Shown piece by piece: positions 25,550 to 35,075 of a stretch of DNA of 39,619 bases. The notes beneath the pieces were generated by a model, which did no database searches, was not told the DNA's origin, and saw nothing but the letters and a program-made list of their open reading frames with translations. The stretch lies in contig JAEDHX010000009.1 in NCBI GenBank assembly GCA_016296785.1, positions 1 to 39,619 of the forward strand, given 5' to 3'. The translations under genes were made by a program, and so were the position numbers. Every line of letters begins with the position of its first letter. Position 1 is the stretch's first letter. This DNA comes from Coprococcus sp. (GTDB taxonomy: Bacteria > Bacillota > Clostridia > Lachnospirales > Lachnospiraceae).

Positions 25550-27034
25550 ATGGCAAAATACATAATGGCACTTGATCAGGGAACGACCAGCTCAAGAGCA
25601 ATAATATTTGATAAATCAGGAAATATTATGGCTTCGGCACAGAAGGAGTTTACACAATATTTCCCAAATAACGGGTGGGTTGAACAGGACCCTAAGGAGA
25701 TATGGGCTTCGCAGATAAGTGTTATGATGGAAGCCAGGGAGAAGCTTGGAACAAATGCCGGAGATATAGCGGCAATTGGAATAACAAATCAAAGAGAAAC
25801 AACAGTTATATGGGATAAGAATACAGGAGAGCCTATATATCCGGCTATTGTATGGCAGTGCAGAAGAACAGCAGACAGAATAGATGAGCTGAAGAAGGAA
25901 GGATATGATGAGGTAATAAGAGCTAAAACGGGGCTTGTTGCCGATCCATATTTTTCAGCTACTAAGATAGAGTGGATACTTAATCATGTTGAAGGAGCAA
26001 GAGCGCGTGCTAAAAAGGGTGAGCTGTTATTTGGTACAGTTGATACATGGCTTATATATAAGCTTACAGGTGGCAGGGTTCATGCAACGGATTATACAAA
26101 CGCTTCAAGAACCATGCTTTATAATATTCATGAGCTATGCTGGGATAAGGAGCTTCTTAGTAAGTTCAATATTCCTGAAGCTATACTTCCTGAAGTAAAG
26201 AATTCGAGTGATATATATGGCTACACGGACAGCCAGATAACAGGTGATAAGATTCCTATAGCAGGAGTAGCAGGCGACCAGCAGGCAGCTTTATTTGGGC
26301 AATGCTGCTTTGGACCCGGAGATGTAAAGAATACATACGGCACAGGCTGCTTCCTTCTTATGAATACAGGGGAAAATGCTATATACTCAAAGCATGGACT
26401 TCTTACTACAATTGCAATTGGAATTGATGGTAAGGTTCAGTATGCTCTTGAGGGAAGTGTCTTTGTTGCGGGAGCTGCAATAAAATGGCTTAGAGATGAT
26501 ATGAAGCTTATTGAAAATGCGGCCGATACAGAGAATATTTCATTATCAGTTTCTGATAGTAATGGTGTATATGTCGTTCCTGCTTTTACAGGGCTTGGGG
26601 CACCATATTGGGATGCATATGCAAGAGGAGCAGTATTCGGACTTACAAGAGGTACTACAAAGGCTCATTTCATAAGAGCTACTGTTGAGTCACTCGCATA
26701 TCAGACAGCTGATATTCTAAGAGCGATGGAGGCGGATTTTGGAATGCCGTTTATGGCAATCAGGGTTGACGGTGGAGCAAGTGCCAATAATTTCCTTATG
26801 CAGTTCCAGTCAGATATTCTTGATGCGGATATATTAAGACCTGTTGTTACTGAAACCACGGCACTTGGCGCAGCTTATCTTGCAGGACTTGCTACCGGAT
26901 TCTTTGAAAGCAGGGAAGAGATAAAAAGACGTTGGAAGGTTGAGAAGACCTTCTGCCCACTAATTGGAACAGGAAGAAGAGATACCTTGATTGAGGGCTG
27001 GAGGAATGCTGTAGGCAGGGTTATTACAAAATAG
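25550..27034 (+). CDS. glpK: Glycerol kinase
   Basis: The 494-residue FGGY kinase makes sn-glycerol 3-phosphate from glycerol and ATP. It has the phosphate loop LDQGTTSSRAIIFD at the N-terminus, FGGY signatures, catalytic base Asp243 in AGDQQAALFGQ, KNTYGTGCFLLMNTG and the C-terminal ETTALGAAYLAGLA. Length is normal. GATGGAGGGG precedes the ATG. No glpF, glpD or glpP lies beside it, so it may serve lipid glycerol salvage. Confidence 0.97.
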   Translation: MAKYIMALDQGTTSSRAIIFDKSGNIMASAQKEFTQYFPNNGWVEQDPKEIWASQISVMMEAREKLGTNAGDIAAIGITNQRETTVIWDKNTGEPIYPAIVWQCRRTADRIDELKKEGYDEVIRAKTGLVADPYFSATKIEWILNHVEGARARAKKGELLFGTVDTWLIYKLTGGRVHATDYTNASRTMLYNIHELCWDKELLSKFNIPEAILPEVKNSSDIYGYTDSQITGDKIPIAGVAGDQQAALFGQCCFGPGDVKNTYGTGCFLLMNTGENAIYSKHGLLTTIAIGIDGKVQYALEGSVFVAGAAIKWLRDDMKLIENAADTENISLSVSDSNGVYVVPAFTGLGAPYWDAYARGAVFGLTRGTTKAHFIRATVESLAYQTADILRAMEADFGMPFMAIRVDGGASANNFLMQFQSDILDADILRPVVTETTALGAAYLAGLATGFFESREEIKRRWKVEKTFCPLIGTGRRDTLIEGWRNAVGRVITK

Positions 27035-27048
27035 ACTTGGAGGATGCT

Positions 27049-29598
27049 ATGAATCTGATAGATGAAATAATTAATAAGCTTAGTCCGGAAGAAAAGGCAC
27101 AGCTTGTATGCGGCAGCAGCTTTTTTGGGATGGCCGGTGTTCCTTCACTTAATATTAATGGTCTTAGGTTGCTTGATGGCGGAACGGGTATGAACTATGA
27201 ACAGATTATAGGTGATATCTGTAACAAGCTTAGGGCGTCAATAGAGGAAGGCGCAGGTATAGAAGCCTTTGACTTTGAGGAAGAGAAGCATGTAACAGAC
27301 TGGTATTTTGATACAGATAGGCTTACTGAAAGAGAGAAGGGACTTCGTGCCCTTGTCCAAAGAGAGCTTGATGTTAGATTTAAACATAATACTAAGCTTA
27401 GCAGGAATGCAGTTTATGAGGTTACTAATACATGTAATAAAGAAGGAGATATGATGTCGCCTGCATGTTTTCCTACAGGAATGATGCTTGGCGCAACATG
27501 GAATCCTGATGTAATATATAGCGTTGGACAGGCTCTTGGAAGAGAAGCCAGAGCACATGGAATACATTTGCTTCTAGGTACTCCTAATATTAATATTCAT
27601 AGAGATCCGTTAAATGGCAGATTATTTGAGGGATTCTCAGAGGACCCAAGGCTTGTTATGGAGCTTGCCCCATATCTTGTTATGGGCGTTCAGGATGAGG
27701 GTGTAGCAGCTAATGTAAAGCATTTTGCAGCTAACAACCAAGAGACAAACAGACAGGGAATTGATGAGATAATATCTGAGCGTGCATTATATGAGATATA
27801 TCTTCCGGGCTTTAAGGCCTGTGTAGAAAAGGGTAAGGCGGCAACTGTAATGGCGGCATATAATAAGATAAATGGAACAGCCTGCACAGAAAATGAGTGG
27901 CTTCTTAAAGATACGCTTAGAGATAAATGGGGATTTGAGGGTGTTGTTATATCAGACTGGGGCGCAGTGTATAACCAGATTCCGGCCCTTAAGGCGGGAA
28001 ATGATGTCAATATGCCGGGACCTGTTGATTATAAGCCAATTGTTGATGCCATAGCTGACGGAAGTCTGTTGGAGGAGACCTTAGATGATTCGGTGAGAAG
28101 AGTGCTTAAGCTGATATTTGATTATGGTATGCCGGACAGATATGAGGATACCTGCAGATATATTATGGATATGTCAGCAAAGGCGGCCTATAATGCAGCT
28201 ATTGAAGGTATTGTTATGCTTAAAAATGAGAGAGGTATTTTCCCACTTATTAATGGGGGAATTGACAGCTCAAACAGTGATTCAGTATTTGCAGATGCCA
28301 TTGCGTCAAATGATAATACGAAGGTAATTCTGTGCGGAAGCGGAGCAACCTCACTTTATGATTGTGGTACGGGAAGCGCGGGCATTACAACTGACAAAAC
28401 AAGCGATATTTACTCAAGTCTTTTAGCACAGGGGGTAAATGTAGCCTGCAATCTGTTTGATGAGAGTGAATGGATGAATGGTTCAACATATTTGTGTGTT
28501 GCGCGGGTAGCCGGCATGGAGGGAAATGACAGAGCTGATATGAACCTTAGCAGGGATGATATAGAGGTGCTTGACAGACTTGTTCGTATAAAGAGGAATA
28601 ATCCTGCTGTTAAGCTTGGACTTATTCTTAATGTCAGTGGTCCATGCGATATTTCAAAATGGAATGATGATCTGGATGGAATATTCTGCATATTTCTTCC
28701 CGGTATGGAGGGCGGAAATGCTATGGCAGATATCCTTACCGGGCGCATTAATCCTTCCGGTAAGCTTCCACTTACATTTCCTAGGAGATATGAGGATACG
28801 CCTAGCTGTATAAATTTCCCGGGTGATGGCAGGAGGGTATGCTATGGCGAAGGAATATATGTTGGATATAGGTATTATGATAAGAAGCAGATAGAGCCGC
28901 TATATCCGTTTGGTCATGGTTTGTCCTATAGCACCTTTGAGATAAGCAATATAAGATGCAACAAGGATATATCACAAATGGCTGTAGTTTCTGATAGGGG
29001 TGACATTCTTAATATTGGAATTCCTGTTTTTTCAGATGAGATAAAGATATATGCTGATATTAAGAATCTTGGCCCGGCGTCACATGGTGAGGGCAGAGAG
29101 GTTGTGCAGCTATATGTAAGTGATGTTAGCTCAAGAATATCAAAGCCTGTTAAGGAGCTTAAAGCATTCAAGAAGGTTCGTCTTAATCCTGGCGAAGCAA
29201 AGACGGTTGAGTTTGCACTAAAGAAGAGTGATTTTGAATCATATGATGAGGATGCTAAGGAATGGACAGCTGAAGAAGGTGTATATGAGATACTGATTGG
29301 TACAAGCTCGCGTCAGCTTGTTGGCAGCATTAAGGTTTATCTTGATACAAAATCTATATATAGCTTTGGAATCAATACAAGTATAAAGAGAATTTATGAG
29401 AATAGAATTGCGAGGACACATTTGTATAATCTGTTTGATAGATTGGGCCTTGACAGAGGTCGTATTGAAAGAAAGTATGAGTATGAGTCCTCACATACCT
29501 TTGATAGCCTCATGAGAGATGTATATGGAGGAGATTATGCTATATCTGAGGCGCTGCTCGAATTCCTTGACAGGATTGCAGCAATAAAAATACTATAG
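27049..29598 (+). CDS. Cytoplasmic glycoside hydrolase family 3 enzyme
   Basis: The 849-residue protein is a GH3 beta-glycosidase (beta-glucosidase or beta-xylosidase group). The GH3 N domain covers about 5-360, with nucleophile Asp303 in VVISDWGAVY and KHFAANNQETNRQGIDE. The C domain (about 380-630) and an Fn3-like domain (about 670-770; EGREVVQLYVSD, GEAKTVEFALKK) follow; the last ~75 residues are extra. No signal peptide is present, so it works on imported oligosaccharides. Residues ~40-110 form a long charged insertion before SPACFPTGMMLGATWN. ATG 27049 has GGAGG 5 nt upstream; TTG 27037 is rejected. Confidence 0.92.
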   Translation: MNLIDEIINKLSPEEKAQLVCGSSFFGMAGVPSLNINGLRLLDGGTGMNYEQIIGDICNKLRASIEEGAGIEAFDFEEEKHVTDWYFDTDRLTEREKGLRALVQRELDVRFKHNTKLSRNAVYEVTNTCNKEGDMMSPACFPTGMMLGATWNPDVIYSVGQALGREARAHGIHLLLGTPNINIHRDPLNGRLFEGFSEDPRLVMELAPYLVMGVQDEGVAANVKHFAANNQETNRQGIDEIISERALYEIYLPGFKACVEKGKAATVMAAYNKINGTACTENEWLLKDTLRDKWGFEGVVISDWGAVYNQIPALKAGNDVNMPGPVDYKPIVDAIADGSLLEETLDDSVRRVLKLIFDYGMPDRYEDTCRYIMDMSAKAAYNAAIEGIVMLKNERGIFPLINGGIDSSNSDSVFADAIASNDNTKVILCGSGATSLYDCGTGSAGITTDKTSDIYSSLLAQGVNVACNLFDESEWMNGSTYLCVARVAGMEGNDRADMNLSRDDIEVLDRLVRIKRNNPAVKLGLILNVSGPCDISKWNDDLDGIFCIFLPGMEGGNAMADILTGRINPSGKLPLTFPRRYEDTPSCINFPGDGRRVCYGEGIYVGYRYYDKKQIEPLYPFGHGLSYSTFEISNIRCNKDISQMAVVSDRGDILNIGIPVFSDEIKIYADIKNLGPASHGEGREVVQLYVSDVSSRISKPVKELKAFKKVRLNPGEAKTVEFALKKSDFESYDEDAKEWTAEEGVYEILIGTSSRQLVGSIKVYLDTKSIYSFGINTSIKRIYENRIARTHLYNLFDRLGLDRGRIERKYEYESSHTFDSLMRDVYGGDYAISEALLEFLDRIAAIKIL

Positions 29599-29623
29599 AA
29601 AACAGAAAGTTGAGGGAGCGCTG

Positions 29624-30766
29624 ATGGAAAACTGTCTATTAGAGCTTGAAAAGACAAGCCCTTATAAAATTGTTTTAAGTTGTGGAAAAGGATGCCATAA
29701 AAAAATAGTTTTTGTTCGTAAATATATTAGTGGCAAAAATGTTTATCAGCTTGAGAAGTATACTGATAAACAGGTTTTCCATGAGAATATTGATGTAGAT
29801 ATGCTTGTTCCAAAGCTTCGTGAACATTTGACAGAGGGCTTTGGGCAGATAAATTCATTTTCAAATACATGCGAATATGATATTAAGATTTCTAAAAAAG
29901 GCAGGCTGGCCATTAGCAAAAGACAGGTTGAGGGCAAGGCTATAGAAATAAGCGGTAACAACAGAAAGAAAAAATATATACTTGAAGAGGGAATGGATAT
30001 TCCTGTATTTACTGAGCTTGGCATCTTCACAAAGGAGGGAAAGGTGTCACATGCGATGTACGATAAATTCAAGCAGATTAACCGCTTTGTTGAAATGGTT
30101 GATGATGTGCTTAAGAATTACAGCAGGCCTTCAATCAATATAATCGATTTTGGATGCGGCAAATCATATCTGACGTTTATTTTATACTATTATCTTGTTG
30201 AGGTAAGGGGAATAGATGCGCATATAACAGGACTTGATTTGAAGGAGAAGGTTATTGAGGATTGTAATAATCTTGCTAAGCGTTTTAACTATAGAAACCT
30301 GGAATTCAAGCTTGGAGATATCAATGGGTATAAAACGGATGAGAAGGTAGATATGGTTGTTACGCTTCATGCCTGTGATGTTGCGACAGATTATGCATTA
30401 TATAATGCAATATGCTGGAAGAGTGATTACATATTATCAGTTCCATGCTGTCAACATGAGGTGAATAAGCAGATCAAATCAGATAAGCTGTCGGCACTTA
30501 CTAAATATGGAATAATAAAGGAACGTGCTTCGGCCCTTATAACAGATGCTATTAGAGGCTGCGTGCTCGAAGCGTGTGGATACAAAACTGAATTACTTGA
30601 GTTTATTGATATAGCTCATTCACCAAAAAATATACTGATTAGGGCAGTTAAGAAAAACATATCAGCTGATAAGAGGAAGCTTGCATTTGCAGAAGCAGAG
30701 AGCTTATGCCGGGAGTTTGGTATTACTCAGACTCTTATGGAATTGCTAAAGGATAAAGCTCTATAA
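29624..30766 (+). CDS. SAM-dependent methyltransferase, Methyltransf_32 type
   Basis: The 380-residue soluble protein has a class I methyltransferase fold in its second half. The SAM-binding motif is IIDFGCGKSYLTF (173-185), with TGLDLKE near 202-208. The family's LHACDVATDYAL (248-259) and SVPCCQHE (272-279) follow. Residues 1-140 form an N-terminal domain with little cysteine conservation that I do not recognise. Homologues lack an agreed substrate; RNA or protein is possible. GAGGGAG precedes the ATG and the gene follows GH3 by 25 nt. Confidence 0.82.
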   Translation: MENCLLELEKTSPYKIVLSCGKGCHKKIVFVRKYISGKNVYQLEKYTDKQVFHENIDVDMLVPKLREHLTEGFGQINSFSNTCEYDIKISKKGRLAISKRQVEGKAIEISGNNRKKKYILEEGMDIPVFTELGIFTKEGKVSHAMYDKFKQINRFVEMVDDVLKNYSRPSINIIDFGCGKSYLTFILYYYLVEVRGIDAHITGLDLKEKVIEDCNNLAKRFNYRNLEFKLGDINGYKTDEKVDMVVTLHACDVATDYALYNAICWKSDYILSVPCCQHEVNKQIKSDKLSALTKYGIIKERASALITDAIRGCVLEACGYKTELLEFIDIAHSPKNILIRAVKKNISADKRKLAFAEAESLCREFGITQTLMELLKDKAL

Positions 30767-30822
30767 CCTACGCAGCATGAACATTAGTTAATTATTGTAT
30801 TCTAATAAGAGGGGAATAGTAT

Positions 30823-31656
30823 ATGGGAACAGCAATATTCATAGATGGAAATACTATAAATGAGAAATATTTCGATGTCATAATTAATGAGGCGGCAGGT
30901 ATAGGCGATATTATTATAAGTAAGACGTATGGAGCCTTTGGCGAAGAAAAAAGGGCATCTATGGAGCTTGTTGCAGATATGGTAAGAGCTTTTGAAAATG
31001 AATTTATTGATACGGTACTTGTAGCTACATTTGATGATCATATTTCGCCTATTCTTTCTTTATTAAAAGAAAAGGGGAAAAGGGTTATTGTAATAGGCTC
31101 TGTGAAGGATTGTGACAGGTTAATTAATGAAAGCTCAAATTACATATATATAGAAGCTCTTTTAGGGGAGAGCTTAGCAGACCTTGTTACACCGGTAACG
31201 AGTATAGCAGGTGCGGTGCTCGATATCATTTCTTATTATAAAGGGCATGGCAGCAGACCATCCGCCAAAGAATTATATGAAGCCCTTCAAAGGAAATATA
31301 AGGACTTTGATACAAGAAATTACGGATATACACACTTTGAGACCTTTATCAATAATGAGGTAAAGGGTGCATATACAGATTATGCGGATAATGTTTTATA
31401 TATAGATGTTGCAGAAGATAATAAGGAGATAGAAAGCTTTATATACAGCTTTATTGCAGGCAAAGGCAATAAGCTTGATGATATGCAGGAACTATTTGAT
31501 GCGCTCGCAAAAGAATATAAGGGCTTTTCTACTTCCCATTATGGATATAACAGTGAGTATGCATTTATCCTAAGCTTTCCAAAGCTTGCGATAGAGGGAA
31601 ATAAAGGTATAAGGCTTAAACAGACATTTAAGCTGAGTGAAAATGTTGAAGAATAA
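30823..31656 (+). CDS. NYN-domain protein with two OST-HTH/LOTUS domains
   Basis: The 277-residue protein has a PIN-like NYN domain (about 1-115; IFIDGNTI with Asp8, VADMV with Asp52, VATFDDH with Asp71-Asp72). The acidic residue usually found before the second position is Ser46, so nuclease activity may be weak or absent. Two OST-HTH (LOTUS) RNA-binding domains follow at about 131-195 (RPSAKELYEALQRKYKDF, then RNYGYTHFETFI) and 203-268 (KLDDMQELFDALAKEYKGF, then HYGYNSEYAFILSFP). The architecture suggests an RNA-processing or RNA-binding role. It is the second NYN gene within 6 kb, after the GTPase fusion. AGAGGGG precedes the ATG. Confidence 0.85.
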   Translation: MGTAIFIDGNTINEKYFDVIINEAAGIGDIIISKTYGAFGEEKRASMELVADMVRAFENEFIDTVLVATFDDHISPILSLLKEKGKRVIVIGSVKDCDRLINESSNYIYIEALLGESLADLVTPVTSIAGAVLDIISYYKGHGSRPSAKELYEALQRKYKDFDTRNYGYTHFETFINNEVKGAYTDYADNVLYIDVAEDNKEIESFIYSFIAGKGNKLDDMQELFDALAKEYKGFSTSHYGYNSEYAFILSFPKLAIEGNKGIRLKQTFKLSENVEE

Positions 31657-31695
31657 TTATGTAAACTAAGAATAGTCAGGAAGGGATAAAGGAAA

Positions 31696-32679
31696 ATGAA
31701 AACAGAGATTAGTAAAGAAGAATTAGAAAAGGCAGTGGATATTATAAAGAAGCTGAACAGCTATTATAACAGCAAGGTTGTAGGTCAGCCATTTCTTGGA
31801 TTTGCAATGCTTGTTGCAATGATGACTAATGGTCATATATTGCTTGAGTCTGTACCGGGACTTGCTAAGACAACTGCGGCTAAAGTATTAACAGATGCTG
31901 TGAATGGAAGATTTTCAAGAATACAATGTACGCCTGATTTGCTACCAAGTGATATTATCGGAACCCAGACCTATAATATGGCGACTAATACATTTGAGAA
32001 TAAGGTTGGTCCTGTATATGCAAACTTTGTTTTGCTTGATGAGGTAAACCGTTCAAGTGCAAAGACACAGAGTGCTATGCTTGAAGCAATGGCAGAGCAT
32101 AAGATAAGCATTGGCGGTCAGACATACAGACTTCCGGAGGTATTTGTTGTTATAGCAACACAAAACCCTATTGAACAGGAGGGTACATATCTGCTTTCTG
32201 AGGCACAGCTTGACAGATTTCTTCTTAAGGTAAAGCTCGCATATCCGGATCCGGCATCAGAGATTGAGATACTAAACAGAATTGAAGCAGATGTATTTTC
32301 GGAGAATCATGCTGTTGCATCAATTGAAGACATGGTTTTCCTTCAGAGACTTACAAAAAAGGTTTATATAGATCCTGCGATAAAGAAATATATAGTAGAT
32401 ATAGTACAGGTATCAAGAAATACTGATAGAGTATTAAAGCCTGAGCTTGCACAATATGTGGAGATGGGCGCAAGTACAAGAGCTGCTATTGCATTTATGG
32501 AGGTAGCTAAGGCAGTTGCATTATTTAATGGAAGAACCTTTGTAATTCCTGATGATGTAAAGACAATGAGTCACGTAGTGCTTAGACATAGAATAATGCT
32601 TAATTTTGCTGCAACTGCTGACGGTGTCAGCGAGGAAACTATTATCGATGCAATTATAGGAGCTGTTCATACACCATGA
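31696..32679 (+). CDS. MoxR-family AAA+ ATPase
   Basis: The 327-residue ATPase has Walker A in SVPGLAKTTAAK (about 53-64), Walker B in FVLLDEVNRSSAKTQSAMLEAM (about 113-134) and sensor 1 in VIATQNPIEQEGTY, followed by LSEAQLDRFLLK. MoxR proteins act as chaperones on VWA-domain partners, and such partners follow in this operon. Its stop overlaps the DUF58 start (ATGA). Confidence 0.95.
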   Translation: MKTEISKEELEKAVDIIKKLNSYYNSKVVGQPFLGFAMLVAMMTNGHILLESVPGLAKTTAAKVLTDAVNGRFSRIQCTPDLLPSDIIGTQTYNMATNTFENKVGPVYANFVLLDEVNRSSAKTQSAMLEAMAEHKISIGGQTYRLPEVFVVIATQNPIEQEGTYLLSEAQLDRFLLKVKLAYPDPASEIEILNRIEADVFSENHAVASIEDMVFLQRLTKKVYIDPAIKKYIVDIVQVSRNTDRVLKPELAQYVEMGASTRAAIAFMEVAKAVALFNGRTFVIPDDVKTMSHVVLRHRIMLNFAATADGVSEETIIDAIIGAVHTP

Positions 32680-33560
32680 GAATGAATTATGTATCTAAGA
32701 TTAAGCTTAATCTTAAGAGATATGAAAAAATACATACAAATAAGGCGACCTCAGTAGTATTTGATGGTTCCTATAATTCTGTTTATAAGGGCAGGAGCAT
32801 GGAATTTGATGAGCTTAGAGAATATGTTGTTGGTGATGATATTAAGGATGTAGACTGGAAGGCATCCTCACGAAGCAGAAATCTCCTGGTAAAACAATAT
32901 ATTGCTGAGAAGAAACACAATATTATGCTCGTTATGGATACTAATAAACGTATGCTTGCATACTCTAATGAAACGCAGGAGAAGTGTGAGGTTGCATATA
33001 TGTGTGCAGGTACACTTGCTTATCTTGTTAATAAGAATGGAGATTTTGTAAGTGCAACATTTGCCACTAAGAAATCAATCGACTATTATCCGTTTAAGAT
33101 GGGACTGGTTAATGTTGAGAATATTATGGCTAATTACCATAGAAATGTGACGATGGATAATATGTCTAATATTAACCAGCCACTTGACTATATTGTCCGT
33201 AATTTCAGAAGAAGAATGATTATCCTGATTGTGACTGATATTGAGGGAATAAGGAGCATTCCGGAATCAACACTTAAGAGACTGTGCGTGTTGCATGATG
33301 TTCTTATTGTAAATGTTGAAGACACAAATGCAGAAGGATTAAATGTATATGATGTAGAAGGTGAGCATTATCTTTCTGACTTCTTTACCTCAGATAAAAA
33401 GCTTGCACGGCTTGAGAGGGAGAAGAAACAGAGGGTATATGATGAATGTATGGATAAGCTTACAAGATACAATATAACATCATCCACCATATCAGAAACA
33501 AAGGATATAGATTTGAAGATTGCTGAATTACTAAGTAAACATAAGAATGGAAAGAGGTAA
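32676..33560 (+). CDS. DUF58 protein of a MoxR/Bat-like operon
   Basis: The 294-residue soluble protein is a DUF58 (VWA-like) member, identified by SVYKGRSMEFDELREYVVGDD, VDWKASSRSRNLLVKQY and the following MLVMDTNKRM. The signature normally reads DxSxS; here DTNKR breaks the metal site. It shares four bases with moxR's end. Homologues are paired with MoxR ATPases and are taken to be its client or adaptor. Confidence 0.92.
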   Translation: MRMNYVSKIKLNLKRYEKIHTNKATSVVFDGSYNSVYKGRSMEFDELREYVVGDDIKDVDWKASSRSRNLLVKQYIAEKKHNIMLVMDTNKRMLAYSNETQEKCEVAYMCAGTLAYLVNKNGDFVSATFATKKSIDYYPFKMGLVNVENIMANYHRNVTMDNMSNINQPLDYIVRNFRRRMIILIVTDIEGIRSIPESTLKRLCVLHDVLIVNVEDTNAEGLNVYDVEGEHYLSDFFTSDKKLARLEREKKQRVYDECMDKLTRYNITSSTISETKDIDLKIAELLSKHKNGKR

Positions 33561-33561
33561 A

Positions 33562-34041
33562 ATGGAAATATCAGTAAAGCTGCAGGAGCCATTTTCATAT
33601 GCTGTCTGGCCTGTTATTTGCCTTGGGGTAATTGTAATTGGAGGCCTTATATGGTTTTCAATATTAATGCTAAGGAAAAGCATGCGTAATAAGCCGGCTG
33701 TTAAGACTCCGAGAATTAAACAAAGAACGCCTGAACAGATTGCTCATATTAAGGGTAAATATTTGCATGAGCTAGTCAGAATAGAGAGTGACTTTTCTGC
33801 AAATAAGCTAGGCCATAGAGCGGCATACCAGAAGATGAGCGTATGCATAAGAAAATTCGTATACGAGGTTACAGGAATAAAGGTTCAGCATTATACACTT
33901 TCAGATATAAGAAGGCTGAATATGCCGATGCTTGAGGCACTTATTATAGATTACTATACACCGGAGTTCTCACGCATGTCGGCAGGTGATGTTAGAAGTT
34001 CTATCAATAAAACAAAAAGGGTAATAGAGGGATGGAGATAA
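33562..34041 (+). CDS. Small single-pass membrane protein of the Bat-like operon (DUF4381-like)
   Basis: The 159-residue protein has one membrane segment near residues 8-35 (AVWPVICLGVIVIGGLIWFSI). A basic cytoplasmic domain follows, with KGKYLHELVRIESDFSANK, SVCIRKFVYEVTGIKV and a Tyr/Thr-rich SDIRRLNMPMLEALIIDYYT. It resembles the short DUF4381/DUF4129-like proteins of Bat operons, a weak call. ATG 33562 is chosen: it is 1 nt after the preceding stop with AAAGAGG upstream; ATG 33547 lies inside the DUF58 gene. The 3' end overlaps the next start by 10 nt. Confidence 0.72.
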   Translation: MEISVKLQEPFSYAVWPVICLGVIVIGGLIWFSILMLRKSMRNKPAVKTPRIKQRTPEQIAHIKGKYLHELVRIESDFSANKLGHRAAYQKMSVCIRKFVYEVTGIKVQHYTLSDIRRLNMPMLEALIIDYYTPEFSRMSAGDVRSSINKTKRVIEGWR

Positions 34042-35060
34042 AATATCAATACGTTTTGTACATTGGAATAGGTGTGCTTCTTGTTATGATAGCTGCTGTG
34101 TTCATTAATATTAAAGGAAAAGACAGCTATAAAGGAGGCAAGAAGGTAGCCGGCACGTCCTATATTAAGGATGATCCGTATTTCATTAAAAGAATGAGGA
34201 TTTATAAGATTTTGTCAGCATTTCTTATAGCATCATGCATTATGAGTGTATTCGCATCATTTATCGTGCTTGCAAGACCTTGTAAAATAGAAAAAACGGA
34301 GAATGAGAGATATAGCAGGGATATTATGCTGTGTCTTGATATATCAGCCTCTGTAGATTATCTTAATGAGAACCTCGTTGACGAGCTTAAGGATACGGTA
34401 AAGCGTCTTCAGGGTGAAAGGTTTGGGATTGTTATCTTCAACACAAGTCCTGTTCTTATTTCGCCGCTTACCGATGATTATGAATTCATAATTGAACAGC
34501 TTGATATGATTAAAGAATGTCTTGCCTTTAGAAATAATATGGATGATTATAGTAATTTTCCTGACGACTGGATGTATCTTAGTAATTATATTTCGTCAGG
34601 AACGCTTGTTGGTGTAGATGAACGTGGAAGCTCGTTGATTGGTGACGGCCTTGCTGCTGCAGTATATGACTTTCCTGAGCTTGATGAGGAGAGAACAAGG
34701 ATTATAATCTTATCATCTGATAATGACCTTCAGGGTGAGCCTATTGTTACACTTGACGAGGCGGCAGATATATGCGTCGAGAACAATGTAGTTGTATATG
34801 GCATTGGTACAAAGGAGATGTATACGAGCAATATTGAGTCGATGGAGGCAGCTGTTACGAAGACGGGAGGTAAGTTCTATCTTGAAGAAGACAAGAATGG
34901 TACCTTTGACGCAATTGTCAAGGATATAGAAAAACAGAGTAAGAGCCTTGTAAAGGGTGATGTTGAGATTATGGAGATTGCGCATATAAAACTTCCTTTT
35001 ATTCTGCTTGTTCTTTCTATATTAATGATGTTTGTATTTACAAAACTGACTAAGAAATAG
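34032..35060 (+). CDS. BatA-like VWA membrane protein
   Basis: The 342-residue protein has membrane segments at about 4-27, 58-81 and near the C-terminus. A VWA domain lies between residues 97 and 290 with a complete MIDAS: Asp103, Ser105 and Ser107 in CLDISASVDY, plus the later Thr in IYGIGTKEM-like strand. The VWA domain sits on the outer or inner face depending on topology, which cannot be fixed here. The MIDAS suggests Mg-dependent protein binding, with MoxR the likely remodeller. Confidence 0.88.
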   Translation: MEIKYQYVLYIGIGVLLVMIAAVFINIKGKDSYKGGKKVAGTSYIKDDPYFIKRMRIYKILSAFLIASCIMSVFASFIVLARPCKIEKTENERYSRDIMLCLDISASVDYLNENLVDELKDTVKRLQGERFGIVIFNTSPVLISPLTDDYEFIIEQLDMIKECLAFRNNMDDYSNFPDDWMYLSNYISSGTLVGVDERGSSLIGDGLAAAVYDFPELDEERTRIIILSSDNDLQGEPIVTLDEAADICVENNVVVYGIGTKEMYTSNIESMEAAVTKTGGKFYLEEDKNGTFDAIVKDIEKQSKSLVKGDVEIMEIAHIKLPFILLVLSILMMFVFTKLTKK

Positions 35061-35075
35061 TAAAGGGTGTTAAAG

